Source of the DNA: Nematopogon swammerdamellus
Taxonomy: Eukaryota > Arthropoda > Insecta > Lepidoptera > Adelidae
DNA: 64,000 nt
NCBI GenBank assembly: GCA_946902875.1
Contig: OX336342.1
Location: 11,959,523 to 12,023,522 of the forward strand
Reading direction: 5' to 3'
Under the pieces are notes generated by a model. It searched no databases, was not told where the DNA came from, and saw only the letters and a program-made list of their open reading frames with translations. The translations under genes were made by a program, and so were the position numbers. Below are positions 33,941 to 46,310 of the stretch, in pieces; positions within the stretch are counted from its first letter, which is position 1, and every line of letters starts with the position of its first letter.

Positions 33941-36900
33941 AAGGATGCGAATACTAACGAGTTCCTCTCAAAATTTACCTAATATAACCAGAGATAATTC
34001 AGCCGGACCTTGAGAAAACTTCAAGAATGTGTATTCAGATTTATTCAAGTAAAGAATTTCCGCAAATTTGATGTTAATAATGAGGAATTCGCCATTGAAT
34101 TTTACTTATAAACTTTGTCACTAACGATGTTAAGCTATTTTCGGGGGTTGAATTGGCAATCAATTATTCAAGTGGTGTTGCGGGAGTGTGGTGCCGGCCG
34201 CTGGACGATGGTAACGCTTGTTGTTGTACGTCGCGTCGTCTTCCCGGAATAGAGACGCAACTGTTGATTTTTTTCACAGTCATTAACACGGCGCCGCGCC
34301 TGTGGCGAGGGAACTCCTCTTGCGGGGAGCGAGCGAGGTGAATCTGCACTTCTGGATCGGACTGTGCTGGAGTGGTTCTGCCCTCCGCGTGTCGCCCGCG
34401 CCGACCGCGGCCGTGACCGAATACTGAGCACGGTCACCGCAATGTGATCAGAATATTGGCCGCTCAGTACGCACTTTCTCTTATTACTTTCATTCAATTC
34501 GATAACCGCCACGTGACGCGCATAATTCCCGATTCACCTCCATACAAATTATGCATTCAAAAGGTCCTAAGCCGGAAACATATTTAAGGTAGCAATAAGA
34601 TTTTAAAATTCCAATGTGAATTGAAAAAAAAAACAACGAATATTTATGAGAGCGCAAAGGAGGAGCAGCCTGAGAATGAAAATAATATTAAAAAAAAAAA
34701 TTCAATTATATCTCGAAAATGCTTGGTTTTATAGAATTTTACGCTTATCGTCAGTACTTAATTTGGTAGGTAACCTACCAAATTAAATAATTTAGATTAA
34801 AATTTATTATCTTTGCTTGACAGGCTTTTGTTTGAATCTGAATATTCTATAATACCTATAGTTCGTCCTCGGACTTTTCTCAAGGAGGAAATATTAAAAG
34901 ATTAATGCGCAGTCAGTAGGTGTAGCCGTGTGCAGCGGCGGTGGGAACTCTAAATCGCGGAATACCGAGTATCGCCTCAGCCGAGAACATGCTCTATCAT
35001 CTCATCTCCGCGAACACATAATTATCTATAGTGTATGTACGTGCATACTTATCTATAGTGTATGTACGTAGTATTTTTCCAGAAATAAAAACCCGTTAAA
35101 AATCTGTTCCCAGTGCATTAATTTTTCTACAGCAAATAAAATAATTCTTGTATGTTGCCTAAAACTTCTAAAAGTGTTTTATAGTCGTTCACTTAGCTCT
35201 AATGCTTAAGTATATTTGATTTATTTATTTGGTTTTTCGACAAGTAGGACACTATTATAAGAACATAATATTAACATATGTACCTATTCTTAAAAATTGC
35301 CTTATGTCTACTCAATTATAAAAATACACTGCTTTTATTCACAAAGACGTAGGTGGATTGGAAAGATCGTGCGTGACGTCTATCGTCGTCCGTCTGCAAG
35401 ACGCTGACATGACTCCTAATTCACCAAGGTGGTATAGGCTGAAATCACGGATGTTGTAGGTGATAGCCAACCTTGTCAGTTTCCATAAAAAAATAGGACA
35501 GCGAAAGCAAAGTACCAGGAGTTGACGACAGTGCGATACGCAGGCGCGGCGGCGCGGCGGCTGCGGCGCGGGCGGTTCCGCGGCAGGATATTTTTGTATC
35601 TTGGAACAGTTTTTATTTCCAGCGGTGTTAATCACGTTAGGTACATTAATGGTAATTATTTTAGCGTGCAAGTGATAATGACCACAGCTTGTAATAACTA
35701 AAAAGTATCAAGATACAAAACAACATTGACTATAGCTTCGGTACATTAATTTGCAAACAAATACACACCAAGCGCTAGTTTACGCCCAGGCTGCTTTCTC
35801 AAGTCTAGATAGGTATAAGCGCGTACGAGTACGTTCTATGCGTATCTGTCTTATTTTTCCACAAGCTACTTTCACTCCACAAGCTGGCGTGCTGGCGAGA
35901 GATATCGTTATTAGTTCTCGCAATTTATTATGCAAAGCTGATGTCGGCAGTCGGCAGCAATGTTCTCCTCCCAAAATGGATTACGTAAAGTTGCAGCAGC
36001 GCCCGCGGCCGCGCCCCCCCGGCGCGGCGGCGAACTCTTGAACTGTCGGACGGACAAAGTTTTCCGGACGATGATGTCGTTGGGAATTTTGGGTTGAATG
36101 CACTTAATAGAAATTGAGCAGAACTTTACTTTTTCATCAAACAGTACCAGTCTCATACATAACGCACTTATACATAATAAGTTTTTTTACAGTATAAACT
36201 TGAATATTACTTATTGGAAAAGGTTAGAATATTAGCAGGTGCAGCCAAACATTTACTTAGTTTTTAAGTTCAAAGTTCAAAAACATGAGAATACCTAAGA
36301 CTTAAAACACACTATGTTCTAAATATGGAATATGACATATTTTTATTGAACAATGAAACTTAATTAAAATATTAAAATACAGAACTTAAATTAAATCTAA
36401 ACTAATATTAACTAAAACTATATAAATCATGCATGACATATTCAATTGACAAAATTATTCTAGTTTTTTTTCTTTTCGTATCCGAACCTAAATACAAAAA
36501 TATGTAGAATAGAATAAAATCAGTCATCCTGAAAATAGTTACATAATTTTTTTTTTCTCCAAGCATTCACCGCTATAACCCAGCGCCCTATCGGCGCGGC
36601 GCGGGGGCGCGGGAGGCGCGGCGGTGCGGGGGCATTCCACATCTCCAGTGAATGGCTTTTTGTGAACGAACCTCCATTTTATTTGATCGGGAAAGGCCTT
36701 TTCTAGATTTTAGTAATATCTTGAATTGAATGCGAAATGTGCAGGGGGAAGGTACTTCTTGGCGGAGGGAGTTATGTGTTGGCAGAATTGTATTGCCAAT
36801 CTACTCCTAAAATCTTCCATCTATACAGTTCCATGGTAGGCCAGGGTAATAGCAGTTCAATGAATACTTATTGCTTGTAAATATGTATAGATCGACTCGT

Positions 36901-37130
36901 GTTTATGGGCTGAAGACACGAAACTAGACATCTTGAGGGCTTTACCATGGAGCTGCTCGTAAGTAGTTCCTTAGTTATTATGTACAGGTAGGTATATAAT
37001 GTATATACTTAATTTTTATTCGAAGCAATTGAATGTCATAAATCACTGAACCCGATTGGATTAGGTTAGTGTTCCTTCGTGCCATTCTAGTGCACTCCCT
37101 AGACTTGTTTAGTATCTATTTTTATTTAAC
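33941..37130. other. No gene seen; several GC patches
   Basis: GC-rich patches at 34190-34420, 35535-35585, 35995-36035 and 36585-36630, each surrounded by AT-rich DNA; none joined to an exon. A duplicated ATCTATAGTGTATGTACGT occurs at 35021-35071. Confidence 0.35.
35405..35496 (+). repeat. SINE S1 3' fragment
   Basis: GACATGACTCCTAATTCACC ... CCTTGTCAGTTTCCATAAAAA. Confidence 0.55.
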
Positions 37131-37132
37131 TC

Positions 37133-37692
37133 TTGTGGTCACACACACAAGTGGTCACAAGAGTTCCATTCTCAATCTTCTATTTGATGATAAATCGTGA
37201 TATGTGCAACGTTCGGTATTCCCACCGCGGCAGGTTGGGGACATTAGCACGAACGCACACACACTACGCCACACCGTACCTATATAATAAAATAACGCAC
37301 GCACAACGAGTTTCGCGTCGCGTCGTCGCCGCGGTGATTTGGTGTTGGAGCAGAAACGACGAGTCATTCTTGGTCATTATACTTTATTATCTACAGAGAG
37401 TAAAAGCTTTCGAAAAGATTCAGTTCGAAATGGAAGTGTCAAAACGTCCTATAAATCCATTTGTATATGCTGCAATAACTCTAGCAACAGAACATTCGAA
37501 AATGAAAATACAGTTTGCATTACTCTCCCAGCTCTTGAACACGATTTTCGTATACAAAAACGTACCAATACATTTATTGTTACTTTTTCATCATCCAATA
37601 TGCGAATTTACTTCATACCAAGAATAATATTCGAATTAAAGTGGATTAAGTACGAAGTTCTTATATTAACTGCATGGCAAGAGACCCAATAA
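37133..37692 (+). other. Overlapping unrecognised open frames
   Basis: Two plus-strand frames stay open over about 350-495 bp (37133-37627 and 37339-37692). There is a possible acceptor TATTATCTACAG near 37395. Neither protein resembles a family I know, and both are AT-driven. Could be an exon; unresolved. Confidence 0.2.
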
Positions 37693-38047
37693 CCACCCAT
37701 TAGCGGTGATTGGTGATTACCATTTAAATAAATCTTAGTAGGTAGGTAGGTGCATACTTATGTAAATTTTCCACAGTGGGGGTGTTTTAAATTGAAATAT
37801 CAAATCGTATTAGTAGTATTTAGGTACAATTACAGAAACAAAAAAAATATTAGTCAATGTTATCGTTCGTATTAGCCTCCGACCGGATCTTGCCGCCGGC
37901 CGCCGGCAATGCGATCGTCGGCTGTGCACGCACGGTCGCGGATCTTGTCTCCCCGGCTCATAGACAATATGTTAGTAGTTTGACCTCAGTTGGCGGGTTA
38001 GTAGGAATGACGCCTATATTTTCATTCGTACAAAACAACAAACTTAA

Positions 38048-38190
38048 AATAGCCCGTTCAGTGTAGCCGGCCTGACCGAAGAGAAGCACTGACACGTCAC
38101 CTAATTCCGAACAAGGTGTAATTGGTTGACATCATTTGTGTGGCAGGTGATGAGGTGATAGAGTCAACCATGTCTATACATTTTTTTAGG
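38048..38190 (+). repeat. SINE S1 3' fragment
   Basis: GTTCAGTGTAGCCGGCC ... GAGAAGCACTGACACG; degenerate tail. Confidence 0.5.
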
Positions 38191-38207
38191 TATCCTTACC
38201 TATAATA

Positions 38208-38405
38208 AAATCCAACGTCTGCTTTCTGTCTGAGTGTCTGTCTGTCCGCTTATAACTCGAGAACCATTGAACCGATTTTAATTAAAAAAAAAAATCTACG
38301 GATTGCTTGATTCTTCCCATCAACTGCTACTTACTATCACGCTAAATGGCTTATGAGGTTAGCAGTGAAGTGAAATATGAGATCGGGCGGAGCCGCGGGC
38401 ACAGC
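38208..38405 (+). mobile_element. Helitron-like remnant
   Basis: 5' side CTATAATAAAATCCAACG, 3' side GGGCGGAGCCGCGGGCACAG. The 3' GC hairpin resembles the larger Helitrons, but exact TC/CTAG ends are lost. Confidence 0.4.
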
Positions 38406-38439
38406 TTGTGTATGTATATGGCGCAAAAAATCTAACTTC

Positions 38440-38700
38440 AAAAACAATAGAATAGAATGGAATATAAATTCTTTATCGCACACCAAAACATTCACAAACA
38501 TGATACGCGAAGAAACCATACAGACGAACAGTAGAAATATGCCTACAGTAATACACATTAGTAGTTCCTATATTGCAGTCCCGCCCAACATGCAGACTGT
38601 ACAAGGAAAACAACAGGAAGTTTTCATAAATAAAGGTTATGAGAGGGACGACCGCGGACGACGTCTTACTGAACACATTGCGTATGTTTATCACTTGACA
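38440..38700 (-). repeat. LINE tail-like segment (minus)
   Basis: AATAGAATAGAATGGAATAT then TTCTTTATCGCAC is a reversed LINE 3' terminus; the rest is unrecognised. Confidence 0.4.
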
Positions 38701-38704
38701 TAAC

Positions 38705-40205
38705 CTTAAATAATTTGTAAATTGTAGCGAAGATTGTAAGAAGGGAGAGAGAGACTGAAGCGAGGCGCTTACATTTGTGCGGCAAGTATGGCTACGTGCA
38801 CCAATGTAGGCACCAATGAAAGAAGAAAAGAAATAATTGTAAATATTTAAAAAAAATCATAATAATGACGGGACCGCAGAATTTTCATAAAAAAAAAATC
38901 ATAGATCTCGTGCATTACACGACCTTCGAGTTACATTGAAAATGAACTCAAAAAAATAAAAAAAAAGTATTAATTACATTTATATATTTTTTATTATTTT
39001 TCAGTAAAACACATATTTTATTAATAATAATAAAAAAGCACATTTATTGTTTTTCAAAAACACAAGCAGCTTAAAAAATGTAAACTAATATTTAGTCAGA
39101 AAAAGAGATAAGCTTGACATTATGTCTAACTAAAGTAACGAATTAATAAATATCAAATATAAAAATATAATATAGGTTAGGTTAGGCCCAAACACGATGA
39201 GCTTATCATGTGTAGTTTAGGAGTTCCCATGGCTTTCTTCCGGCTCCATCATCAGAACCCAACTAACAAACTAACAAAGTCATTTGAGGATCTGCAGAGC
39301 CGTGATTTGATTTTTCACAATTTATTTCATACATTCGGATATTCCTCCTCAGTCCAAAAGTCGATTTCACACTCTCAGCGAAAATGGGAAAAATTTGAGG
39401 GACCACCTACAGCAACAGCAAGAACCATCATCGATAGACGAATGCTTTTTTTAATGTAGCCCAAAGTCCAAATCTAGGTCCAAATCTTAACATGTTTTTT
39501 TAATTTTTCGATATCACATTTAGTTTTTGAGATATAAGAGATTTAGTTGAAAAAAATATAAGTATAATGTTTCACATTTTTGCATTTTAATTTTTAATTT
39601 TTTATTTTTCGAAAAATTCACCATCTTGTAGCCCTAGCCGATACGCGTATTTTGAGCCCTCAACCACTCGCGTAGCCCCAAAACCCGCGACACCAGGACG
39701 ATTTCACACTCTCAGCGAATATGGGGGTCTATACTGAAGCAATCGAAAAAACATTTTCAATGTTAAAATTTGAATTAAAACATTGTCCGTCTCCAAGCCA
39801 GACTTGCACCTCCTCGAGGGTGAATTGGCTGCGCCAGAGGTGGCTGTGTCCGACGTCGGGCACAGCCACCTAGTTCGGAAGCAATAAAAAAATGTACACA
39901 GAATGTTTAGGTCCAGTTTATTATTAAACCAATTTTTGATGCTTACAGTATTTATTTGAGTAAAATTTAATCTGAGAGCTTCTTTAGCTATCAAGGTTGG
40001 AAAGCGTTAAACAATTTGAATAGTCATTGTAAGGCTGACGCAGTCGCAATGAGGCGCCACCCTAACCTAACAAGAAGGAAGACTATACCTATATAAGTAT
40101 CTAAAAGTTTTACCATTTTGTGAAAAAAGACGACTTAAGCACAAATCGAGCGTAATGTAACTCCTAAACCTAGGATTGAGCCAAATCCTACTGAGCGTAA
40201 ACTGT
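38705..40205. other. No exon recognised upstream of the Rad9-like exons
   Basis: Expected to hold upstream Rad9 coding sequence if the intron is short; none was found. Repeated TTTCACACTCTCAGCGAA at 39367 and 39701, and a segment shared with 15048-15120 at 39186-39250. Confidence 0.35.
39838..39871. repeat. 16 bp-arm palindrome with almost no loop
   Basis: AGGTGGCTGTGTCCGA / CG / TCGGGCACAGCCACCT, one mismatch (a G-U in RNA). Confidence 0.75.
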
Positions 40206-40221
40206 AAGGGATAATCTGTAG

Positions 40222-40484
40222 CCCTGAATTGTTCGATTGGTCGTATCGACAAAAACTGTTAGAAGAAAATCTTCGACGATTCATTGTCATCGCTAAGGAA
40301 GGGGACCCCCTAATGGTGCACATTTCCGTTTGCGGCAACGGAGCGCGCTTCGAGAGTAAACGACTGTCGGGGAACACGTTTATTATACAAATAGCCTTTC
40401 CTTCATCACATTGTTCATCGAGCACGGAAGATGCGGTCAGATCTTCCGGAACTGTTCCCCCGTACCAACCAGTCACACTTCGCC
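40222..40484 (+). CDS. Rad9-like checkpoint clamp protein, 3' portion, exon a
   Basis: The exon follows an acceptor (AATCTGTAG) and ends at CGCC|GTGAGT. One base completes an upstream codon, then 87 codons starting PELFDWSYRQ. The segment LRRFIVIAKEGDPLMVHISV, then NGARFESKRL and TFIIQIAFPSS, aligns by eye with the last strand-rich part of the Rad9 PCNA-like fold (EFRGLLSFAE...LSIHF...F...FVLATL in human RAD9A). A Ser/Pro-rich linker follows. Rad9 with Hus1 and Rad1 forms the 9-1-1 DNA-damage clamp. Upstream exons that should carry the N-terminal two thirds were not found in 30-40 kb of the plus strand; they may lie beyond repeats. Exon structure is better supported than the name. Confidence 0.55.
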
Positions 40485-40572
40485 GTGAGTATTGTATCTA
40501 TGAATAATTATTGTGATGATGAATAATTGTAAATACTTTAAACCTATTCTTATAACTTAAGTTTTATGAAAG

Positions 40573-40625
40573 GTTTGGATGAACAATCGCTGCTGGATAC
40601 ATATGTTTCCATGAACTTAATGCAG
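40573..40625 (+). CDS. Rad9-like protein, exon b
   Basis: After an 88 bp intron (acceptor ATGAAAG at 40572) the frame resumes in the required phase: C|GT then LDEQSLLDTYVSMNLMQ, ending at CAG|GTAAGA (a near-consensus donor). The motif LLDTYVSM resembles the DIDSYMIAM patch of the human RAD9A tail. The phase match on both sides of a tiny exon is good evidence that it is real. Confidence 0.6.
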
Positions 40626-40707
40626 GTAAGATAACGATATTACACATATGTAATTATGTAATAATTAATTATTAATCAATTGATTTTGTATGCCCGTACG
40701 ATTTTGT

Positions 40708-41005
40708 ACCGTGTGGGCCCGGTACTTAAAAAGAATAACCCCACTGCATCTCTCCCCGTGCATGTCGTAAAAGGCGACGGGCTCGCCACCTCTCACCTTG
40801 GCATGGTACTTCCACCGAGTCATGCAGCAGGTGGGTCTTCGTGCCTTACTTGCTGCTTGATCGATTGAATCTTGTTCGAATACTTTGCGAAACGTGGTGG
40901 TCGGTGTTGTGCTGTAATTGACCAGAGTTCTTGCAGCGCAACACCGATTACTCTGCTTACCCCGATTGTCGGGATTCAGCGTGTGTGATATGTATGTATG
41001 TATGA
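40708..41005 (+). repeat. SINE-like family S2 in an intron of the Rad9-like gene
   Basis: Head ACCGTGTGGGCCCGGTAC is shared with S1, but the body differs: GTGGTCGGTGTTGTGCTGTA ... GCAACACCGATTACTCTGC ... CCGATTGTCGGGATTC and a TATGTATG tail. Other copies: 8164-8470, 46311-46650, 30395-30690 (minus), and partial at 22040-22135 and 29570-29785. Confidence 0.65.
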
Positions 41006-41253
41006 TTTTGTATGCCAAGCGTACGACTATATGTCCACAACGCGCTCGCCCCCTCCCCCTTCTCCGCCCCACCGTCAGTCATTTATTTAGTTAGACGAAC
41101 CAATTTAGCTTTACTACTAAAGGCTCCAAAGCGTTTTCCATTTTAGTAAAAAAAATATATTAAAGTAGGTACTAATTTAGTGTTCTCCATTTATTGTTAG
41201 AGCCGAACAAGTAAAACTATTTAGTTTTACTTCTTATTCTTTGCATGTTTTAG

Positions 41254-41283
41254 GTGAAAAAGATTTTCGCTGACTTTCTGTAA
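41254..41283 (+). CDS. Rad9-like protein, terminal exon c
   Basis: Acceptor TTGCATGTTTTAG at 41253, phase 0, then VKKIFADFL and TAA. KKIFADFL resembles the KKFRSLFF motif near the end of human RAD9A. The preceding 628 bp intron contains a SINE of family S2 (40708-41005). An AATAAA at 41421-41426, 138 bp past the stop, could be the poly(A) signal. The exon is so short that chance cannot be ruled out. Confidence 0.5.
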   Translation: MKKIFADFL

Positions 41284-41436
41284 TTTGAACTTAGGTTTTA
41301 GTTTTGTTTTTGTCGTTTTCATTGAAACTATAATATGCAGGCTGACATAAGACAGGCTGGCTACATAAATAATGATTGTGTAGGCAGAGCGGTGTACGGT
41401 GTGCGGTGTGTGCAGTAAGTAATAAAAACATCGTCA

Positions 41437-41590
41437 GCCTACCACTACTGGACACAGGCCTCTCCCAAGGCGCGCCACCACACGCGGTCTTTCGGTCATC
41501 TGTCCTCCTAGCCTAGCGGCTAGCCGGTGGGCGTCCCATACTACGTTTGCTTGTATAGCATTGACGGCCCAACCTGAGGCGAACACACGT
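41437..41590. repeat. LINE 3'UTR-type repeat
   Basis: TACTGGACACAGGCCTCTCC and GGCGCGCCACCACACGCGG belong to a widespread lepidopteran repeat (consensus 'CTGGACATAGGCCTCTCC'). Confidence 0.55.
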
Positions 41591-41599
41591 ACGCACACA

Positions 41600-42660
41600 A
41601 ATGCATTTCTATTATACAATTGCTTGACATGCACCTATACATGGCCTGAGCACTACTACACTCGCAGAATGTTATGCTCACCGTCATGCGTGAATGTGTT
41701 TGTAAGCCTCAGGTTAGAACGAACGACCTATACGTGGTCTCCGTGCGACCCATCTGTCTACTCCAGTTACTTTCTTTAGTTACTTTCTAACCATCCACAG
41801 AGTTGAACTAGTTCTGGATGGGTCAAACTTAATAGGAAATATAAGATCGTGACTTAAGTTTAACTTAGGACCTTTTTGTGTAACCACCTTGATCGCAATC
41901 ACGCACCTAGAATCTAGACTTTAGACTTTAGTAAATATTAGTAACGAGGTACTTCGATGTTTTTTCTTATAAATTCCGCTCTTATCAAAAGCGTGTACCC
42001 CACTAATAGTATAAACGTTTAATCTCGTTATAGGTATGTAGTTGAGGGTTTCATAAACCCTCGCCACGTCGATTTCGAGGCCGATTAGGACAATTTTATC
42101 CGTTCCATTAGGAATGATGATCAATTTCTGGTTAGATTTCCCTTTGAAATGGTATCGATGAGAACTCCAACTTCGTTTCCGCCTCAATCTCAACAGAGTA
42201 GAAATTAATAAAGTTTGCCAAGCCGCAGCCGAGACATTCGAGTGGGCAGGCGATATCGGTGGGATGAGTGGACCACAACGACGACGCCCGCCCCGCGCCG
42301 CCAGGCCCGCCACACGATCGAGCGTGAGAGCGACTGGCCGACCTTGAGAGCGTTCAACTCGATTGTACCAAGTACTAACCCGAACGAAATCGCTGCTAAC
42401 TTGCCGATGTTAAATTGTTTCAAGTTGCGTAGGTGTTCTATGTTATAGAAATCGAGCTAATCGCCGAATTTATAAGACGGATGATGGAGCGATGCCAGGA
42501 TTAGGATTCGTAGACTAGAACCAAACGTTTTAGGAAGTTCGTGCCTACCAGTAATGAATGATTTTATTTCCTGACTTAAACTTTTGATACAGCACGGCAT
42601 GAGTGTACGACGATTAAGTAATTCCAATAATGTACATAGAGTAAAATATATAAGCAATAA
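41600..42660. other. No gene seen
   Basis: GC-richer 42215-42330, overlapping frames without family resemblance. Confidence 0.35.
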
Positions 42661-42663
42661 AAC

Positions 42664-42948
42664 AACCGGCCAAGTGCGAGTCGGAAAAGCGCACCGAGGT
42701 TTCCGCACCACAAAATAAAAACTTTGAAAAAACTCGTTTCTTGTATGGGGATCCCCTGTTTTAACTTTAATATTTTTTTATATTTGGTGTTATATCCGCC
42801 ATAACAACACATATTCTGTGAAAATTTCAATCGACTAGCTATTACGGTTCCAAAGAAACAGCCCTAGGACAGACGGACAAACGGATGGACGGACAGACGG
42901 CGTAGTAGGCTTAGTACCGTCAAGTACCGTGTACGGAAACCTAAAAAT
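42664..42948 (+). repeat. Family E repeat, near complete
   Basis: ACCGGCCAAGTGCGAGTCGG ... AGACGGACAAACGG ... GTACGGAAACCTAAAAA. An internal deletion makes it about 285 bp. Confidence 0.65.
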
Positions 42949-43724
42949 AAGCAAATTACCAAATTGATATTCGCAGCCCCCGTAAATATCCGAATGCCAG
43001 TAAAAATAAATATCTTATATACTGCCACAGAGGTGCAATTACTGCTTTTTTGGTAGAGTTCGCTCTCTCGACTTTATAATGGTATAAAATTTGCTTCTCC
43101 ATGTTTCTAGAGATAAGGTTGATATTATTGAGTCAATTAACTCAGCTGTAGTGGTTTTATAAAAACCTCCTGAATACTATGGTCGCCTGGTACCGCGGGC
43201 TGCGAAGTGCGGACGCGTTCCCCGCAGCTGCGACCATGCTGCGACCTTGTTCGCACTAGTTTCTCTGTTCGGAATTAGGTACTTGGAACTTCCTTCAGTT
43301 CAATCAGTCCAATAAGATAAAAGCGAAATTCTTTTTGGTGGACGACGGATGGAAATGCGAAAATTTTCAATCTTTTATTAGCAACCAAACAACAGATAGA
43401 TGGCTTAAAAGTTTAATAATATGACTGATATAATGATTCTATCGATTTTTTTTACTAACACCAAACAAGCAATCATTTGATTTTTTAAGGTTCCGTGTCC
43501 ATAGGGCAGCCTTTGAAATGAATAGATGTTTCCATCGTAATGGTCGAAGGTTTCCATGCGTCCGCCGCGTCTCGCCGCGCCTCGTAGGTATAATTAGGCG
43601 GTACATTCTAGATTTTAAAATTTAACAACCATTCAGATTTCAAGAGAAGGTCGGCGCGGTCCCGACCGGGCGGCGCGAGAAAAATTTAACTATGTATGTG
43701 CACACCTTAACGCTGCTTCTCCGA

Positions 43725-44158
43725 TAGGAACCGGTGTAAACCTGTAGGTAAAATTGTAGCCGACGGAGTTGGTACAAGGTACGAACCAAGGTCAGCCTCG
43801 GTAGTTCAGTGGTGCGGTTGGGCGACTGTTGTTAAGCAACGCTGAGCGCGGTCAGTAATTGGATGGGTGACCGCTCGACCGTTGGAGGCTGACCGTGGTT
43901 CGAATTCCACGTAAAACTGTAGGTCCCTCCCCTTCTTACCTTACTAGGTGGGTCATCCCGCCCGGGTTGGTACCACCGCACTGATTGAAACGTCGGTCAA
44001 AACGGCTATGTAAATAGTTCGTGTTTTCCGTCCAGTTCAGTGTAGCCGACATGAAATGAAGGGAAGCTCTGAAATGGCACCTATTTCACCCGGTATTATG
44101 GGCTGACATCACGCATGTTGTAGGTGATGTAGCCAACCGTGTCAGTTTCCATAAAAAT
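43725..44158 (+). repeat. SINE S1 with 5S/tRNA-like head
   Basis: GCCTCGGTAGTTCAGTGGTG, TAAGCAACGCTGAGCGCGG, TAATTGGATGGGTGACCGC and the B-box GTGGTTCGAATTCCACG precede the standard S1 body and A-rich tail. It is the best preserved copy with this head. Confidence 0.65.
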
Positions 44159-44504
44159 AAAAACAAAATCAACCACAGATCAATTGAGTGGGTTGGTAGC
44201 CTCGGCTGTGTTTTCCTAGTCCAGTATATCCAGAAATCCAAAAAGAACGTCTCCAGTATGGCACCTGCTCGGGAGGTGATATAATACTCTGGCCCCTTTC
44301 ACTCAGCCACCCATATATTATGTAGGTTTGCATAAAAAATACTTTACAAACCAAAAACCACCAAGCTTTCTTTACCCACGAGTCACGAAGTCGCTTGGTT
44401 CGAGTCGAGAAATAATCACAACACACACTTGCCCGGTGAAACGACTATGTACTACATACTCGTAACTATGCTCCAACTTTTTGATCTCCTGGTACTCGCC
44501 GCAG

Positions 44505-44740
44505 GTTACGGGCCGGTCGGGCACAGCTCGTCCTCACCGCGCCGGCCCGCCCCGCCCGCCGACGACCGCGGCCGGGCCCACGGCCCCGGGCACTTGCCAC
44601 GGTGCTGGTGATGTTATATACCACGGTGCCAACACGGCGCGTTCTATGCCGCGGTGCCCACAACGGCCAGTTGCGGTCGAGTTTTACGGTCAGCTAGTGA
44701 TAACGGTCGGGCGTCACGCGCGTTGCTCTGCGCTGACTAA
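44505..44740. other. GC-rich patch
   Basis: CGGCCCGCCCCGCCCGCC and repeated CCACGGTGC / CCGCGGTGCC. No exon recognised. Confidence 0.35.
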
Positions 44741-44799
44741 TTTCTCAATTCGAAAGCACTGACCGTGGAGCAGGTGCTTACTTTGCTCTATTCAGTGCG

Positions 44800-46310
44800 A
44801 GGAGAATAGGGCCCCATTAGCGATGAAAGGGAGGGACGCGTGTCGTGTTATTGTGTTTATTTTCGATGTTCGTACGTATCGATAGATTAGCATATCAAAA
44901 GAAAAATTTTCTGCCTTTAACTATTGAACCAATAGTTTAAGGGTTAGTTATAAACTATTTCTAGTTTCATTAGAATGAATTAGACACGTAGATAGGAGAG
45001 CTAAATTGTAAATATAATAATTGTAAGCAAGTTTAGTGAGAACGAAGGCAATAAGCGAAGAAATTCTTGTTGCTAAGTTTTGTGCATAATGAATATGTAC
45101 GAAAGCATACATACTTACTTCCGCCTGTACCCGCCCGTAACTGGCTGTACCGGCCGTATCCGCCCCGGCTTGGGAAAATGGTATAACTTAATACGTAATA
45201 GGAAATAAAGGTAGGCCGAAATATTCCAAAGCCGTGCTGTAAGTTTATGCCGTCAGAGCAGTGGTTATAAAAGTGAACGACGAAAAATTTACATTCAAAA
45301 CCCTTCGGCCGTTTTCGAAACCATTTTTCGAAACCGAAAACTGGGGGGGGGGGGGAGGGGGGGGGGGGGGGCGCCACATGTGTGCTATTTCATTCATTAC
45401 CTACTGTTAAAACAGTTTATTTATTCCCTCCTATTTAACCAAGATATAAGCACGATAGACAGTAGTCTAAGGGCCGATTACGATAACACAGACTTAAATA
45501 TATCTAAAGGTTCGTTAATTAATGGCAACTTAAATCGGTAACCTGTTTGAATGGCAGCTGATACTATTCACTCGCTCTGCATGGCACATGTCAATTTGTA
45601 AATGACCGAACACTCAGACTTCGCTTCTAATGGCAGCATTTCATCTTTGGCGCAATTTACTTTTATCGCGTCGACTTACTTTTTATTAAGTCTGTGTTTG
45701 CTCAATCGGCCCTTAGTATACGAGTAGTTACATTCGCCTGGCCGCTACGTTTAAACTTAGTTAATCTAATGTTTTCATCGTCACCGCCGGCTCACTACCT
45801 ACTTAATTGTTCTATTTAACTTTCAATTTAATGGAGAGCCGTTTAAATGTTCAGTGGAGCTTTGGTCCGGGCCGGACTTATCCGCCCAACTGGTAACATT
45901 TAAGTAACACGTAATTAAGGAAAGCACCGTAATTTATTTACATACCAGATCGGTGTTATTTATTTAATAAACGTGAAGCACGGGGGATATTGGCGAAGCA
46001 CTTAAAATCGAGGGAGGAAACGCGTGACCTTGGGTTCAAATCTTCATGAGCACAACCAATTTTTTAATCACCACAATCCAATATTATGTATTAAAAAATT
46101 TACACTATTAGGTGAAAATAAGATTAGCAGAAATTATTAATGAACAGCTCTACAAACCCACACATGCATTCATTTTAAGTTTGTCTCCTTGAATGTTTTA
46201 AACTAAATTTCAAATTTAAATGTATTTATTAATATACAATTTGACAGTGAGTTACACATAATTCTTACTTTAAAATAAAATTTTGATCTAGTATGAACTA
46301 TTCTACCGTA
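44800..46310. other. No gene seen
   Basis: AT-rich apart from the poly(G) tract. Confidence 0.35.
45343..45371. repeat. Poly(G) tract with one A
   Basis: Twenty-eight G in 29 bases on the plus strand; potential quadruplex. Confidence 0.95.

Noticed and set aside
40067..40476. Minus-strand ORFs
   Set aside because: Shadows of the plus-strand Rad9-like exon, which has proper splice sites and matching phases.
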